Below, in pieces: positions 1 through 6,386 of a stretch of 8,406 nucleotides of DNA. This DNA is from CAMLHU01 sp039917855 (GTDB taxonomy: Bacteria; Gemmatimonadota; Gemmatimonadetes; Gemmatimonadales; GWC2-71-9), in the NCBI GenBank assembly GCA_039917855.1, contig JBDSIR010000122.1, forward strand, positions 1 to 8,406, given 5' to 3'. Positions within the stretch are counted from its first letter, which is position 1. Each line of letters opens with the position of its first letter. The notes beneath the pieces were generated by a model, which worked only from the letters and a program-made list of their open reading frames with translations, was not told where the DNA came from and did no database searches. A program made the position numbers and the translations under genes.

Positions 1-6
1 TATTTT
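1..6 (+). promoter_or_regulatory. Possible -10 box placed for a leaderless start
   Basis: The window opens with TATTTT, followed by CCGTCC and then the ATG of the cysteine desulfurase gene at 13. No Shine-Dalgarno sequence is visible in the 12 bases available. A -10-like hexamer ending 6 nt before the start codon is the arrangement seen in leaderless bacterial mRNAs, and the ppk1 gene in this window has the same 6-nt spacing. The -35 region would lie outside the window, so this is tentative. Confidence 0.25.
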
Positions 7-12
7 CCGTCC

Positions 13-1194
13 ATGTCCAAGCACCCGCCGGTCTACCTCGATCACGCCGCCACGACCCCCGTCCGCCCGGAGGTCCTGGAGGCGATGCTCCCCTACCTGG
101 GCGCCGAGGCGTTCGGGAACCCGTCGAGCGCACACCGCTTCGGCCGGACGGCCCGGGCGGGTCTCGAGCAGGCGCGCCGAGAGGTGGCCGAGTCGGTCGG
201 GAGCGAACCGAATCAGGTGATCTTCACCTCCGGCGGGACCGAGGCCGATAACCTCGCGATCGTGGGAGGAGCGCTCGCCGCCCGCGACCGGGGGGCCAAG
301 ATGCGCGCCGCGGTCGAGGGATCGGGCCACAAGGCGGTCCTCGCCGCGGCGCACGCGGTGGTGCACCTCGGCGGCGAGGAGGAGATCCTCCCGGTCGACG
401 CCCAGGGACAGCTCGATCTCGAAGCGCTCGACGCCGCGCTCGGTCGTCGTCCCGGGGTGGTCTCGGTGATGTGGGTCAACAATGAGACCGGGGCGCTGCA
501 GGATGTGGTCCAGATCGGTCGCCGGTGTGGCAACGCGGGCACCACTTTCCATGTCGACGCCGTGCAGGCCTTCGGCAAGCTTCCCATCGTGTTCCGCGAC
601 CTCCCGGTGGCGATGCTCACGATCAGCGGCCACAAGGTCGGCGCTCCCAAGGGGATCGCCGCTCTGGTGGTGCGCGACCGTCACGTCACCGAGGCGATCA
701 TCCACGGTGGTGGCCAGCAGTTCGGGATCCGGCCCGGCACCGAGAACGTGGCCGGGGCCGTGGCGCTCGGCCGCGCGGCACAGCTGGCGGCGGCGGGACA
801 TGCCACCGAGGCCAGGACGCTCGCGACGCTCCGGGACGATCTCTGGAATCAGCTTCAGGCGGCCGTGCCCGACCTGGTCCGACACGCCGCGGGAGGCCCG
901 CACGCGCCACATATCCTCAGCTTCTCGGTGCCGGGTGCCGACAGCGAGGCGCTCCTCATGCATCTGGACCTGCAGGGGGTGTGCGCTTCGAGCGGCAGCG
1001 CCTGTGCCACGGGCACGGTCGAGCCCTCCCACGTGATGACGGCGATGGGCGTTTCGCGTGAGCTGGCGCTGGGCGCCCTGCGCTTCTCCCTGGGGCACGG
1101 CAGCTCGGCGGCCGATGTGGCCCGGGTGGTCGAGGTGTTCCCCAAGGTGGTCGAGAAGGTGCGAAAGCTCTCCGTGGTGCTCGGGCGTGCGTAA
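13..1194 (+). CDS. Cysteine desulfurase, NifS/IscS family (class V aminotransferase fold)
   Basis: This PLP-dependent enzyme takes sulfur from L-cysteine, leaving alanine and a persulfide on its active cysteine. At 393 aa it is full length for the family. Visible landmarks are the N-terminal YLDHAATTP motif, SGGTEADNLA, H106 in HKAVL (the position of the catalytic His of IscS), D182 and Q185 in HVDAVQA for cofactor contact, K208 in SGHKVGAPKG as the PLP-binding lysine, HGGGQQFGIRPGTEN, and catalytic C331 in SSGSACATG. The active-site loop is the class I (IscS/NifS) type rather than SufS. The stop codon overlaps the GTG start of mnmA by 8 nt, which suggests translational coupling and a dedicated sulfur donor for tRNA thiolation, as with the YrvO-MnmA pair of Bacillus. 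No iscU, iscA or iscR is present here, so a general Fe-S assembly role is possible but not indicated by context. The start at 13 gives the family's usual N-terminus. Confidence 0.95.
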   Translation: MSKHPPVYLDHAATTPVRPEVLEAMLPYLGAEAFGNPSSAHRFGRTARAGLEQARREVAESVGSEPNQVIFTSGGTEADNLAIVGGALAARDRGAKMRAAVEGSGHKAVLAAAHAVVHLGGEEEILPVDAQGQLDLEALDAALGRRPGVVSVMWVNNETGALQDVVQIGRRCGNAGTTFHVDAVQAFGKLPIVFRDLPVAMLTISGHKVGAPKGIAALVVRDRHVTEAIIHGGGQQFGIRPGTENVAGAVALGRAAQLAAAGHATEARTLATLRDDLWNQLQAAVPDLVRHAAGGPHAPHILSFSVPGADSEALLMHLDLQGVCASSGSACATGTVEPSHVMTAMGVSRELALGALRFSLGHGSSAADVARVVEVFPKVVEKVRKLSVVLGRA

Positions 1195-2245
1195 GCGCGT
1201 TCTGGTCGCGATGTCGGGCGGAGTGGACAGTTCCGTCGCGGCCGCCCGCCTCGTGGAGCAGGGCCACGACGTGATCGGCGCCACGCTCAAGCTCTTCTGC
1301 TACGGGGACGAGGTCACCGACCGGCCCTGCTGCTCGATGGATTCCATCGCCGACGCCAAGTCGGTGGCCCATACCTTGGGCATCCCCCACTACGTCCTCA
1401 ATCTCGAGGACCGCTTCTCGCAGGACGTGATCGGCGATTTCGTCTCCGAGTACGCCAAGGGGCGCACCCCCATCCCCTGCGTCCGCTGCAACTCGTTCAC
1501 CAAATTCCGCGACCTGCTGGCGCATGCCAACGCGCTCGACTGCGAGTACCTGGCCACCGGCCATTACGCCGTGGCGCGGGAGGGCAGGCTCTATCGCGGG
1601 CACGACGCCAACAAGGACCAGAGCTACTTCCTCTGGGGCATCGATCGCCGGGTGGTGTCGCGGATGCTCACCCCGGTCGGTGAGATGACCAAGGCCGAGA
1701 CCCGCGCCCTGGCGCGCCAGCTCGGTCTCGTCACCGCGGAGAAGCCGGAATCGGTGGAGATCTGCTTCGTCCCCGACGGCAACTACGTCAGCGTGCTCGA
1801 ACGCCGCCTCCCGGTGTTCTCTCCCGCCCTCGCGCAGGGTCCGATCGTGACCCGGTCGGGCGAGGTCGTCGGGACGCACGACGGCTTTGCGCGCTACACC
1901 ATCGGCCAGCGCAAGGGGATCCCCGGCGGCATGGGTGAGCCGCGCTACGTGGTGGAGATCCGTCCCGAGACGCGCGAAGTGGTGATCGGGACCGAGCCGG
2001 AGCTCGCCGGCAATAGTGCCACTCTCGAGACCTTCAATTGGCTCGCCGATCCACTCCGGCCGGGGGACGACTGCTTCATCCGGGTGCGCCACCGGGGCAC
2101 CCTCTCCCCTGCCGTCGTGGCCGGGCGGAGTGACGACACGGTGACCCTCTCGCTCACCGAGCCGGTCCGGGCGGTGACCCCGGGGCAGTCGGGCGTCCTC
2201 TACGCCGCCGACGCGCAGGTCCTCGGCGGCGGGGTCATCGCATGA
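1187..2245 (+). CDS. mnmA: tRNA-specific 2-thiouridylase MnmA
   Basis: MnmA adenylates U34 of tRNA-Lys, -Glu and -Gln and replaces its C2 oxygen with sulfur to give s2U34. With the GTG start at 1187 the product is 352 aa, normal for the family. The frame is open further upstream, but that part lies inside the cysteine desulfurase gene. The PP-loop motif SGGVDSS lies within about the first 15 residues, where the family has it, and this decides the start; the Shine-Dalgarno sequence is weak. Catalytic cysteines are C101 in CVRCN and C193 in EICFVPDGNY. TGHYA and the KDQSYFLW block of the ATP/tRNA-binding part are present, and the C-terminal region from about residue 240 matches the central and beta-barrel domains (YTIGQRKG near residue 240). 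Extra cysteines occur at C48, C49 and C98, so the first catalytic cysteine sits in a CxxC motif. The 8-nt overlap with the cysteine desulfurase gene fits sulfur delivery from that enzyme. Confidence 0.97.
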   Translation: MRKRVLVAMSGGVDSSVAAARLVEQGHDVIGATLKLFCYGDEVTDRPCCSMDSIADAKSVAHTLGIPHYVLNLEDRFSQDVIGDFVSEYAKGRTPIPCVRCNSFTKFRDLLAHANALDCEYLATGHYAVAREGRLYRGHDANKDQSYFLWGIDRRVVSRMLTPVGEMTKAETRALARQLGLVTAEKPESVEICFVPDGNYVSVLERRLPVFSPALAQGPIVTRSGEVVGTHDGFARYTIGQRKGIPGGMGEPRYVVEIRPETREVVIGTEPELAGNSATLETFNWLADPLRPGDDCFIRVRHRGTLSPAVVAGRSDDTVTLSLTEPVRAVTPGQSGVLYAADAQVLGGGVIA

Positions 2246-2258
2246 GGCGGGGGGACCG

Positions 2259-2654
2259 GTGACGCTCATCACGCGGGTGCAGGAGGCCACCGGGCTTTCA
2301 GCCGAGACCGCCGCCAAGGCGGTCGGCAGCCTGCTCGCGGCCCTGCGCCTCTCGCTCGACGCCAAGTCCTTCGAGCCGATCGCCAAGGCGGTACCCGACT
2401 ACAACGAGCTGATGAGCGGCTCGGGTGCTGTCCTCGGCGGCCGGACCGGCGAGATCTTTGCGGTGCGCTCCGAGCTCCGCACGGCGATGGGCGCGGGGCA
2501 CCTCGCCAAGGAGCTCACTAAGCACGGCGTCCCGGCCGACAAGCTGGCGGCCTTCGCCGGGGCCTTCCTCGGACAGGTGCAGGACAGTGCCGGCCCCGAA
2601 GCGGTGGGTCAGCTCCGCGAGGCGCTCCCCGGTCTCGCCGCGCTCTTCGACTGA
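2259..2654 (+). CDS. Small Ala/Leu-rich helical protein, DUF2780-like
   Basis: The product is 131 aa with a GTG start at 2259, preceded by a G-rich ribosome binding site (GGCGGGGGGA, 2247-2256, close to the start). The ATG at 2242 runs into a stop after six codons, so GTG is the only sensible start. The sequence is alanine- and leucine-rich and predicted to be helical. It has an N-terminal block of the form TGLSxETAxxAVGSLLxxL, then FEPIAKAVPDYNELM, a glycine-rich linker, and a C-terminal block HGVPADKLAAFAGAFLGQV followed by a segment ending in ALPGLAALF. This order resembles DUF2780 (VcgC/VcgE) proteins, whose function is unknown; the match is from memory of the family pattern. There is no signal peptide and no clear membrane segment. 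It starts 13 nt after mnmA and overlaps the next gene by 1 nt, so it is almost certainly cotranscribed with both. Confidence 0.8.
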   Translation: MTLITRVQEATGLSAETAAKAVGSLLAALRLSLDAKSFEPIAKAVPDYNELMSGSGAVLGGRTGEIFAVRSELRTAMGAGHLAKELTKHGVPADKLAAFAGAFLGQVQDSAGPEAVGQLREALPGLAALFD

Positions 2655-3043
2655 TGCGCGAGCTCCTGGTCCGTTGGCTCGTGACCACACTGGCACTGTA
2701 CGTCGCCGTGCTGGTGGTGCCGGGGATCGCCTTTGACTCGGCGCAGGGGTCGTGGCGGCTTGTCCTGGTGGCACTGGTGTTCGGTGGTGTGAACGCCCTG
2801 CTCAAGCCGTTGCTCACCCTGCTCTCCTGCCCGCTCATCCTCCTCACCTTCGGGTTCTTCTTCCTGGTGGTGAACGCGCTCCTGCTGATGATCACCAGCT
2901 GGGCCTCCCTCAAGCTGGGACTCGGATTCACGGTGGCTGGATTCTGGCCCGCCTTCTGGGGCGGACTGGTCGTCAGCATCGCGTCGACGGTGCTCTTCGC
3001 CCTGACCGGTCCTCCGAAGGCGCGGGCCCAGACCCCTCCTTAA
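2654..3043 (+). CDS. Phage holin family 4 (YvlD-like) small integral membrane protein
   Basis: This is a 129-aa protein with four likely transmembrane helices at about residues 4-26, 35-54, 56-83 and 92-117, followed by a short polar tail (GPPKARAQTPP). The motifs VNALLKPLLTLL and CPLILLTFGFFFLVVNALLL are typical of the Phage_holin_4_2 (YvlD/DUF360) family. Members are widespread on bacterial chromosomes, and the name does not imply a lysis function. In Bacillus, YvlD belongs to a cell-envelope-stress operon, but I cannot transfer that role here. The ATG overlaps the preceding TGA as TGATG, a 1-nt overlap that implies translational coupling to the DUF2780-like gene. No phage genes are nearby, so this is best read as a resident membrane protein. 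Confidence 0.88.
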   Translation: MRELLVRWLVTTLALYVAVLVVPGIAFDSAQGSWRLVLVALVFGGVNALLKPLLTLLSCPLILLTFGFFFLVVNALLLMITSWASLKLGLGFTVAGFWPAFWGGLVVSIASTVLFALTGPPKARAQTPP

Positions 3044-3134
3044 CACTTCGGCTCCCTTCCCGTCTCCTCCCTGTCAGCTGGCCGCTGCCAAGCACCTCTC
3101 AGCTTCACTGGCCCTACCGACATCGGAGCGATCA

Positions 3135-4040
3135 ATGCGCCGTCATCTTGCCTGTACCGTCCTCTCCCTCGCCCTCGGCGTCGCCGCGTGCGGGATGGAG
3201 GAGTCCGGCCTCGAGGCCGACCAATCGGCCGTCCTGCAGACCCTCGGCGAGTACGCGCCTGCCTGGACCGATGAGAGCCCCGGCGCCGACGGTGCCGTGA
3301 CCAACTTCGCCGCCGCACCCTTCGCGACACCCAGCTTCGCGCCGGGAGACTCGTTCCATCCCCCCGCCTTCTGGGGACGCCTCCGCCGGACCGAGCACCC
3401 GAGCCGGAGCCGCATCGTGGTCATCGAAGGCGACACCGCGCGGGTACGGCTCGCCGTGACCTTCGTCGGCGTGCTGAAGGTCGACACCACGTTCAACGGG
3501 CTCCTCGATCCCGGTACCAAACCGCTTCGCGAGACCGCGAACCAGCGGGCGCTCTTCGTGCGTGACACCGCCGCGCCGCGCGGCTGGCGACTGGTCGGCA
3601 TCTCTCCGCGTCGACTGCAGAACACCGCGCCCGGCGAGCGCACGGTGAACATCACCAGCGTGACCATCACCCGGAACAGCAACGCTCCGAAGGTGTTGAC
3701 CGATCCCGAGGCGTTCCTGGCCCCGGAGTCGCTCACCTCCACCGTCGTCGGTGATACCCTGACGGTGGTGGTGCAGACCACCAACACCACCGGCACGGAC
3801 CTGGTGCCTCCGACCCAGATGTTCATCCACGTCCGGCATCTTCAGCCCGGCACCGACGCCTGGGGCCGCTTCCCGATGCAGCGCCAGGAGGATGGGAGCT
3901 TCCGGGCCCGCTGGGTCGTGCGGCGCGCGGGTGTCGCCGTCGTGGCGGTCGACGCCCTCGACTCCCAGACCCTCGCGACCCAATCGGGCGACGACTATCG
4001 CTCCGATCTCTGGGCGGTGCCGGTGAAGGTGGGGCCATAA
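3135..4040 (+). CDS. Putative lipoprotein of unknown function
   Basis: This is a 301-aa protein I do not recognise by family. The N-terminus MRRHLACTVLSLALGVAAC is a lipoprotein signal peptide: two arginines, a hydrophobic stretch, and a VAAC lipobox with C19 as the predicted lipidated residue. Glycine at +2 would favour outer-membrane sorting under the proteobacterial rule. The mature protein seems to have two parts. Residues 20-165 begin with an acidic helix-like stretch (SAVLQTLGEYAPAW) and end in beta-strands with a WRLVGIS motif, faintly like NTF2/SnoaL-type domains. Residues 170-301 are Val/Thr-rich beta-strands (TVNITSVTITRN, GDTLTVVVQTTNTTG, SFRARWVVRRAGVAVVAV) suggesting an Ig-like fold. 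The ATG at 3135 has GGAG (3125-3128) at 6-nt spacing. It lies 91 nt after the holin-family gene, so it may be a separate unit. Domain assignments are guesses; export and lipidation are better supported. Confidence 0.85.
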   Translation: MRRHLACTVLSLALGVAACGMEESGLEADQSAVLQTLGEYAPAWTDESPGADGAVTNFAAAPFATPSFAPGDSFHPPAFWGRLRRTEHPSRSRIVVIEGDTARVRLAVTFVGVLKVDTTFNGLLDPGTKPLRETANQRALFVRDTAAPRGWRLVGISPRRLQNTAPGERTVNITSVTITRNSNAPKVLTDPEAFLAPESLTSTVVGDTLTVVVQTTNTTGTDLVPPTQMFIHVRHLQPGTDAWGRFPMQRQEDGSFRARWVVRRAGVAVVAVDALDSQTLATQSGDDYRSDLWAVPVKVGP

Positions 4041-4068
4041 GGGGCGGATGGGCGGTCCGCGAAGATCA

Positions 4069-4141
4069 GGGACCGTCCCAATCGCAGCGAGGGACCTTCT
4101 CGAGGGGGAGCAGGTCCCTCGCTGCACTCGGGACGGTTCCC
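4069..4141. repeat. Long imperfect inverted repeat (REP/BIME-like), copy 1
   Basis: The left arm is 4069-4097, the right arm 4112-4141, and the loop is 14 nt. From the loop outwards, 14 bp pair perfectly (GCAGCGAGGGACCT in the left arm), then comes a 4-nt poorly matched block, 7 bp perfect (CCGTCCC), a 1-nt bulge and 4 bp (GGGA). It sits 28 nt after the lipoprotein stop codon and 116 nt before ppk1. The core AGCGAGGGACCTTCTC (4086-4101) recurs with two changes at 6401-6416 in the second palindrome of the window. No T-run follows, so it is not a standard Rho-independent terminator, though the RNA would fold strongly and could end or stabilise the lipoprotein transcript. A weaker 5-bp hairpin (4044-4048 with 4056-4060) lies between it and the stop codon. 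Confidence 0.85.
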
Positions 4142-4208
4142 AACGGGGGGCGTGTGGCGCCCGCAACGACACCCGCTAGTTGACCAGCTAAGTCATTGCG
4201 ACACCATA

Positions 4209-4226
4209 TGTTACGTTGTTGTTACA
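4209..4226 (+). promoter_or_regulatory. Candidate PHO box (PhoB/PhoP site) upstream of ppk1
   Basis: Two 7-nt direct repeats, TGTTACG (4209-4215) and TGTTACA (4220-4226), match at six of seven bases and are separated by 4 nt (TTGT). The 11-nt period is the layout bound by tandem PhoB/PhoP dimers. The site begins 49 nt before the ppk1 start codon, and ppk is phosphate-regulated in several bacteria. The repeat sequence itself is not a close match to the E. coli consensus. It overlaps a 9-nt palindrome, TTGTTACAA (4219-4227). No regulator gene is in the window. Confidence 0.4.
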
Positions 4227-4251
4227 AGACCTCTGGACGGGGCGGTAGATT
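4222..4251 (+). promoter_or_regulatory. Candidate sigma-70-type promoter for a leaderless ppk1 transcript
   Basis: A TTACAA hexamer (4222-4227) and TAGATT (4246-4251, fitting TANNNT) are separated by 18 nt. The -10-like hexamer ends 6 nt before the ATG at 4258, so transcription would begin at or within a base or two of the start codon. No Shine-Dalgarno sequence is visible; the AGG at 4254-4256 is too close to be used. An in-frame TAG at 4246-4248 rules out any upstream start. An alternative -35 is TTGACC at 4180-4185, but no well-placed -10 follows it. Confidence 0.35.
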
Positions 4252-4257
4252 TCAGGC

Positions 4258-6369
4258 ATGACCGACGTACTCCAAGTCCGGGCCGAGGAATTGGCGGCGG
4301 ATCTCCGCCACCCGACCCTGTACCTCAATCGCGAGCTCTCCTGGCTGGAATTCGACCGCCGGGTGCTGCACGAGGCACAGGATCCGCGCACCCCGCTGCT
4401 GGAGCGGTGCAAGTTCCTGGCGATCTACGCCAGCAATCTGGATGAGTTCTTCCAGATCCGGGTAGCGGGGCTCAAGCAGCAAGTGGCGGTGGGATACGGC
4501 GAGCGGACCTCCGACGGGATGACACCGGAAGAGCAGCTCCGCGCCATCGGGCGGGTGGTGCGCGACCTCCAGGCGCAGGCGAGCGCCCTGCTCGAGCGGG
4601 AGCTGGTCCCCGGCCTGGCGGGTCAGGGCGTCGAGCTGCTCGACATCCAGGCAGTGCCCGAGCGGTCCCGGCGCGCGCTCGACGCCTATTTCCAGGCCAA
4701 CGTCTTCCCGGTGCTGACCCCGCTCGCCGTCGATCCAGCGCACCCCTTCCCCTACATCTCGAACCTCTCCCTCTCGCTCGCGGTGACGCTGCGCGATGAC
4801 GGGGGCGAGGAACGCTTTGCACGGGTGAAGGTCCCGAAGATCCTCCCCCGCTGGATCCCGCTCGACCAGCCCAACAGCTTCGTCCCTCTCGAGCAAGTGA
4901 TCGGCGCCAACCTCGAAGCCCTCTTCCCCGGGGTCGAGATCATCGGGTGGTCCACCTTCCGCATCACCCGGAATGCCGACCTCGAGATCAAGCACGACGA
5001 GGCCGAGGACCTCCTCTCGCTCATCCAGGAGGAGGTGCGGAACCGGAAATTCGGCGCGGTCACGCGGATCGAAGTGAGCGCCCGCACCCCCCAAGCGGTG
5101 CGCCAGATGCTGCTGGGCGAGTTCTCGGAGGAGCAGGACGCTTCCCCGGGCTGGCTCACGGCGGAGGACGTGTACGAAGTAGCGGGACTCATGGACGCGA
5201 GCGACCTCTTCGCCATCCACGCCCTCGACCTGCCGCCGCTCAAGGATCCGCCGCACCAGACCATGCCCCACCCGCGGCTCACCGGGAGCCGGAACATCTT
5301 CGAGGTGTTGCGCGAGGGGGATGTGCTCCTGCACCACCCGTATGAGAGCTTCACCACCTCGGTGGAACGTTTCATCCAGGCCGCAGCCGACGATCCTGAC
5401 GTCCTCGCCATCAAACTGACGCTCTACCGCACCGGTGGGGACGCCTCGGTAGCGCGGCTCCTCCAGCAGGCGGCCGAGCGGGGGAAGCAGGTGGCGGTGC
5501 TGATCGAGCTCCAGGCGCGGTTCGACGAGGAGAACAACATCACCTGGGCCAACCGCCTGGAGGACGCCGGTGTACACGTGAGCTACGGCGTCGCCGGACT
5601 CAAGACCCACGCGAAGGTGCTCCTGGTGGTCCGGCGTGAGGGGGCTGGGATCCGGCGGTACGTGCACATCGGCACCGGCAACTACAACCCCAAGACGGCC
5701 CGACTCTATACCGACTTCGGGCTGCTCTCGGCCGACCCCGAGCTCGCCGCCGACCTGACGGAGCTCTTCAACCTGCTCACCGGGTTCGGGTCGCCGACCC
5801 GTTTCCGCCGGCTCATCACGGCGCCCAAAGGGATGCGCGAGCGCTTCATCGCGATGATCCGCCGGGAAGCGGAGCACGCGCGCGCGGGCCAGTCGGCGCG
5901 GATCGTCGCCAAGCTGAACGCGATCCAGGATGCGGAGCTCATCGCGGAGCTGTACGCCGCCTCGCAGGCGGGGGTGACCATCGATCTGATCGTGCGGGGG
6001 ATCTGCTGCCTCCGCCCCGGCCTCCCGGGCGTGAGCGACCACATCCGGGTGCTCAGCGTGATCGGGCGATTCCTCGAGCACAGCCGGGCCGTCTACTTCC
6101 AGAACGGCGGTGCAGAAGAGGTCTACATCGGCTCGGCCGACTGGATGCCCCGGAATCTCGATCGCCGGATCGAGGCGGTCGCTCAGATCACCGACCCGCA
6201 ACAGCGGCGGCACTTGCGCGACCTCCTCCTGATGATGCTGGAGGACAACCGCCAGGCGTGGGACCTCCGGCCCGATGGCAGCTACGTGCAGCGCCGCCCC
6301 GAACCGGGTGACGAGGAGCGGGCGACGCAACGGATATTGGTGGAGGCGGCGAGGCGGGTGGGGGGGTAG
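4258..6369 (+). CDS. ppk1: Polyphosphate kinase 1 (PPK1)
   Basis: PPK1 reversibly transfers the gamma-phosphate of ATP to inorganic polyphosphate, making the long chains used as phosphate and energy store and in stress responses. The protein is 703 aa, against 688 in E. coli. Domains by analogy are N (about 1-122), head (123-337), and two phospholipase-D-like catalytic domains, C1 (338-518) and C2 (519-703). Motifs seen: LYLNRELSWLEF, ASNLDEFF (N60 at the ATP-binding Asn position), LKTHAK with H451 as the autophosphorylated histidine, YVHIGTGNYNPKTARLYTD with H470, LVRGICCLRPG, and LEHSR with H608. The 451/470/608 spacing equals the 435/454/592 spacing of E. coli PPK. The start is fixed by an in-frame stop just upstream. 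A run of seven G (6360-6366) precedes the TAG and encodes part of the terminal VGG. No ppx gene is adjacent, so it looks monocistronic, flanked by palindromes on both sides. Confidence 0.97.
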   Translation: MTDVLQVRAEELAADLRHPTLYLNRELSWLEFDRRVLHEAQDPRTPLLERCKFLAIYASNLDEFFQIRVAGLKQQVAVGYGERTSDGMTPEEQLRAIGRVVRDLQAQASALLERELVPGLAGQGVELLDIQAVPERSRRALDAYFQANVFPVLTPLAVDPAHPFPYISNLSLSLAVTLRDDGGEERFARVKVPKILPRWIPLDQPNSFVPLEQVIGANLEALFPGVEIIGWSTFRITRNADLEIKHDEAEDLLSLIQEEVRNRKFGAVTRIEVSARTPQAVRQMLLGEFSEEQDASPGWLTAEDVYEVAGLMDASDLFAIHALDLPPLKDPPHQTMPHPRLTGSRNIFEVLREGDVLLHHPYESFTTSVERFIQAAADDPDVLAIKLTLYRTGGDASVARLLQQAAERGKQVAVLIELQARFDEENNITWANRLEDAGVHVSYGVAGLKTHAKVLLVVRREGAGIRRYVHIGTGNYNPKTARLYTDFGLLSADPELAADLTELFNLLTGFGSPTRFRRLITAPKGMRERFIAMIRREAEHARAGQSARIVAKLNAIQDAELIAELYAASQAGVTIDLIVRGICCLRPGLPGVSDHIRVLSVIGRFLEHSRAVYFQNGGAEEVYIGSADWMPRNLDRRIEAVAQITDPQQRRHLRDLLLMMLEDNRQAWDLRPDGSYVQRRPEPGDEERATQRILVEAARRVGG

Positions 6370-6386
6370 GCGAACGTAGCGCAGCT

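Noticed and set aside
956..2386. A 476-codon open frame on the - strand across mnmA
   Set aside because: It is fully antisense to an unmistakable mnmA; its translation is rich in Arg, Gly, His and Asp with no family motif, as expected from a GC-rich shadow frame.
2654..3043. Prophage remnant or lysis module suggested by the holin-family gene
   Set aside because: No phage structural, integrase or endolysin gene is nearby. This family is common on chromosomes and the gene is embedded in a housekeeping operon.
3044..3134. Promoter or small RNA in the gap before the lipoprotein gene
   Set aside because: The 91 nt are pyrimidine-rich with no clear -35/-10 pair or stable fold; only the GGAG ribosome binding site is convincing.
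4041..4141. Rho-independent terminator after the lipoprotein gene
   Set aside because: Strong hairpins are present but neither is followed by a T-run, so I list the large one as a repeat and not as a terminator.
3132..4172. Open frame on the - strand opposite the lipoprotein gene
   Set aside because: The + strand frame has a ribosome binding site, signal peptide and lipobox; the reverse translation has biased composition and no start signal.
4252..6330. A 692-codon open frame on the - strand opposite ppk1
   Set aside because: PPK1 motifs are intact on the + strand over the whole length. The reverse frame is a codon-bias artefact with low-complexity composition and no recognisable domain.
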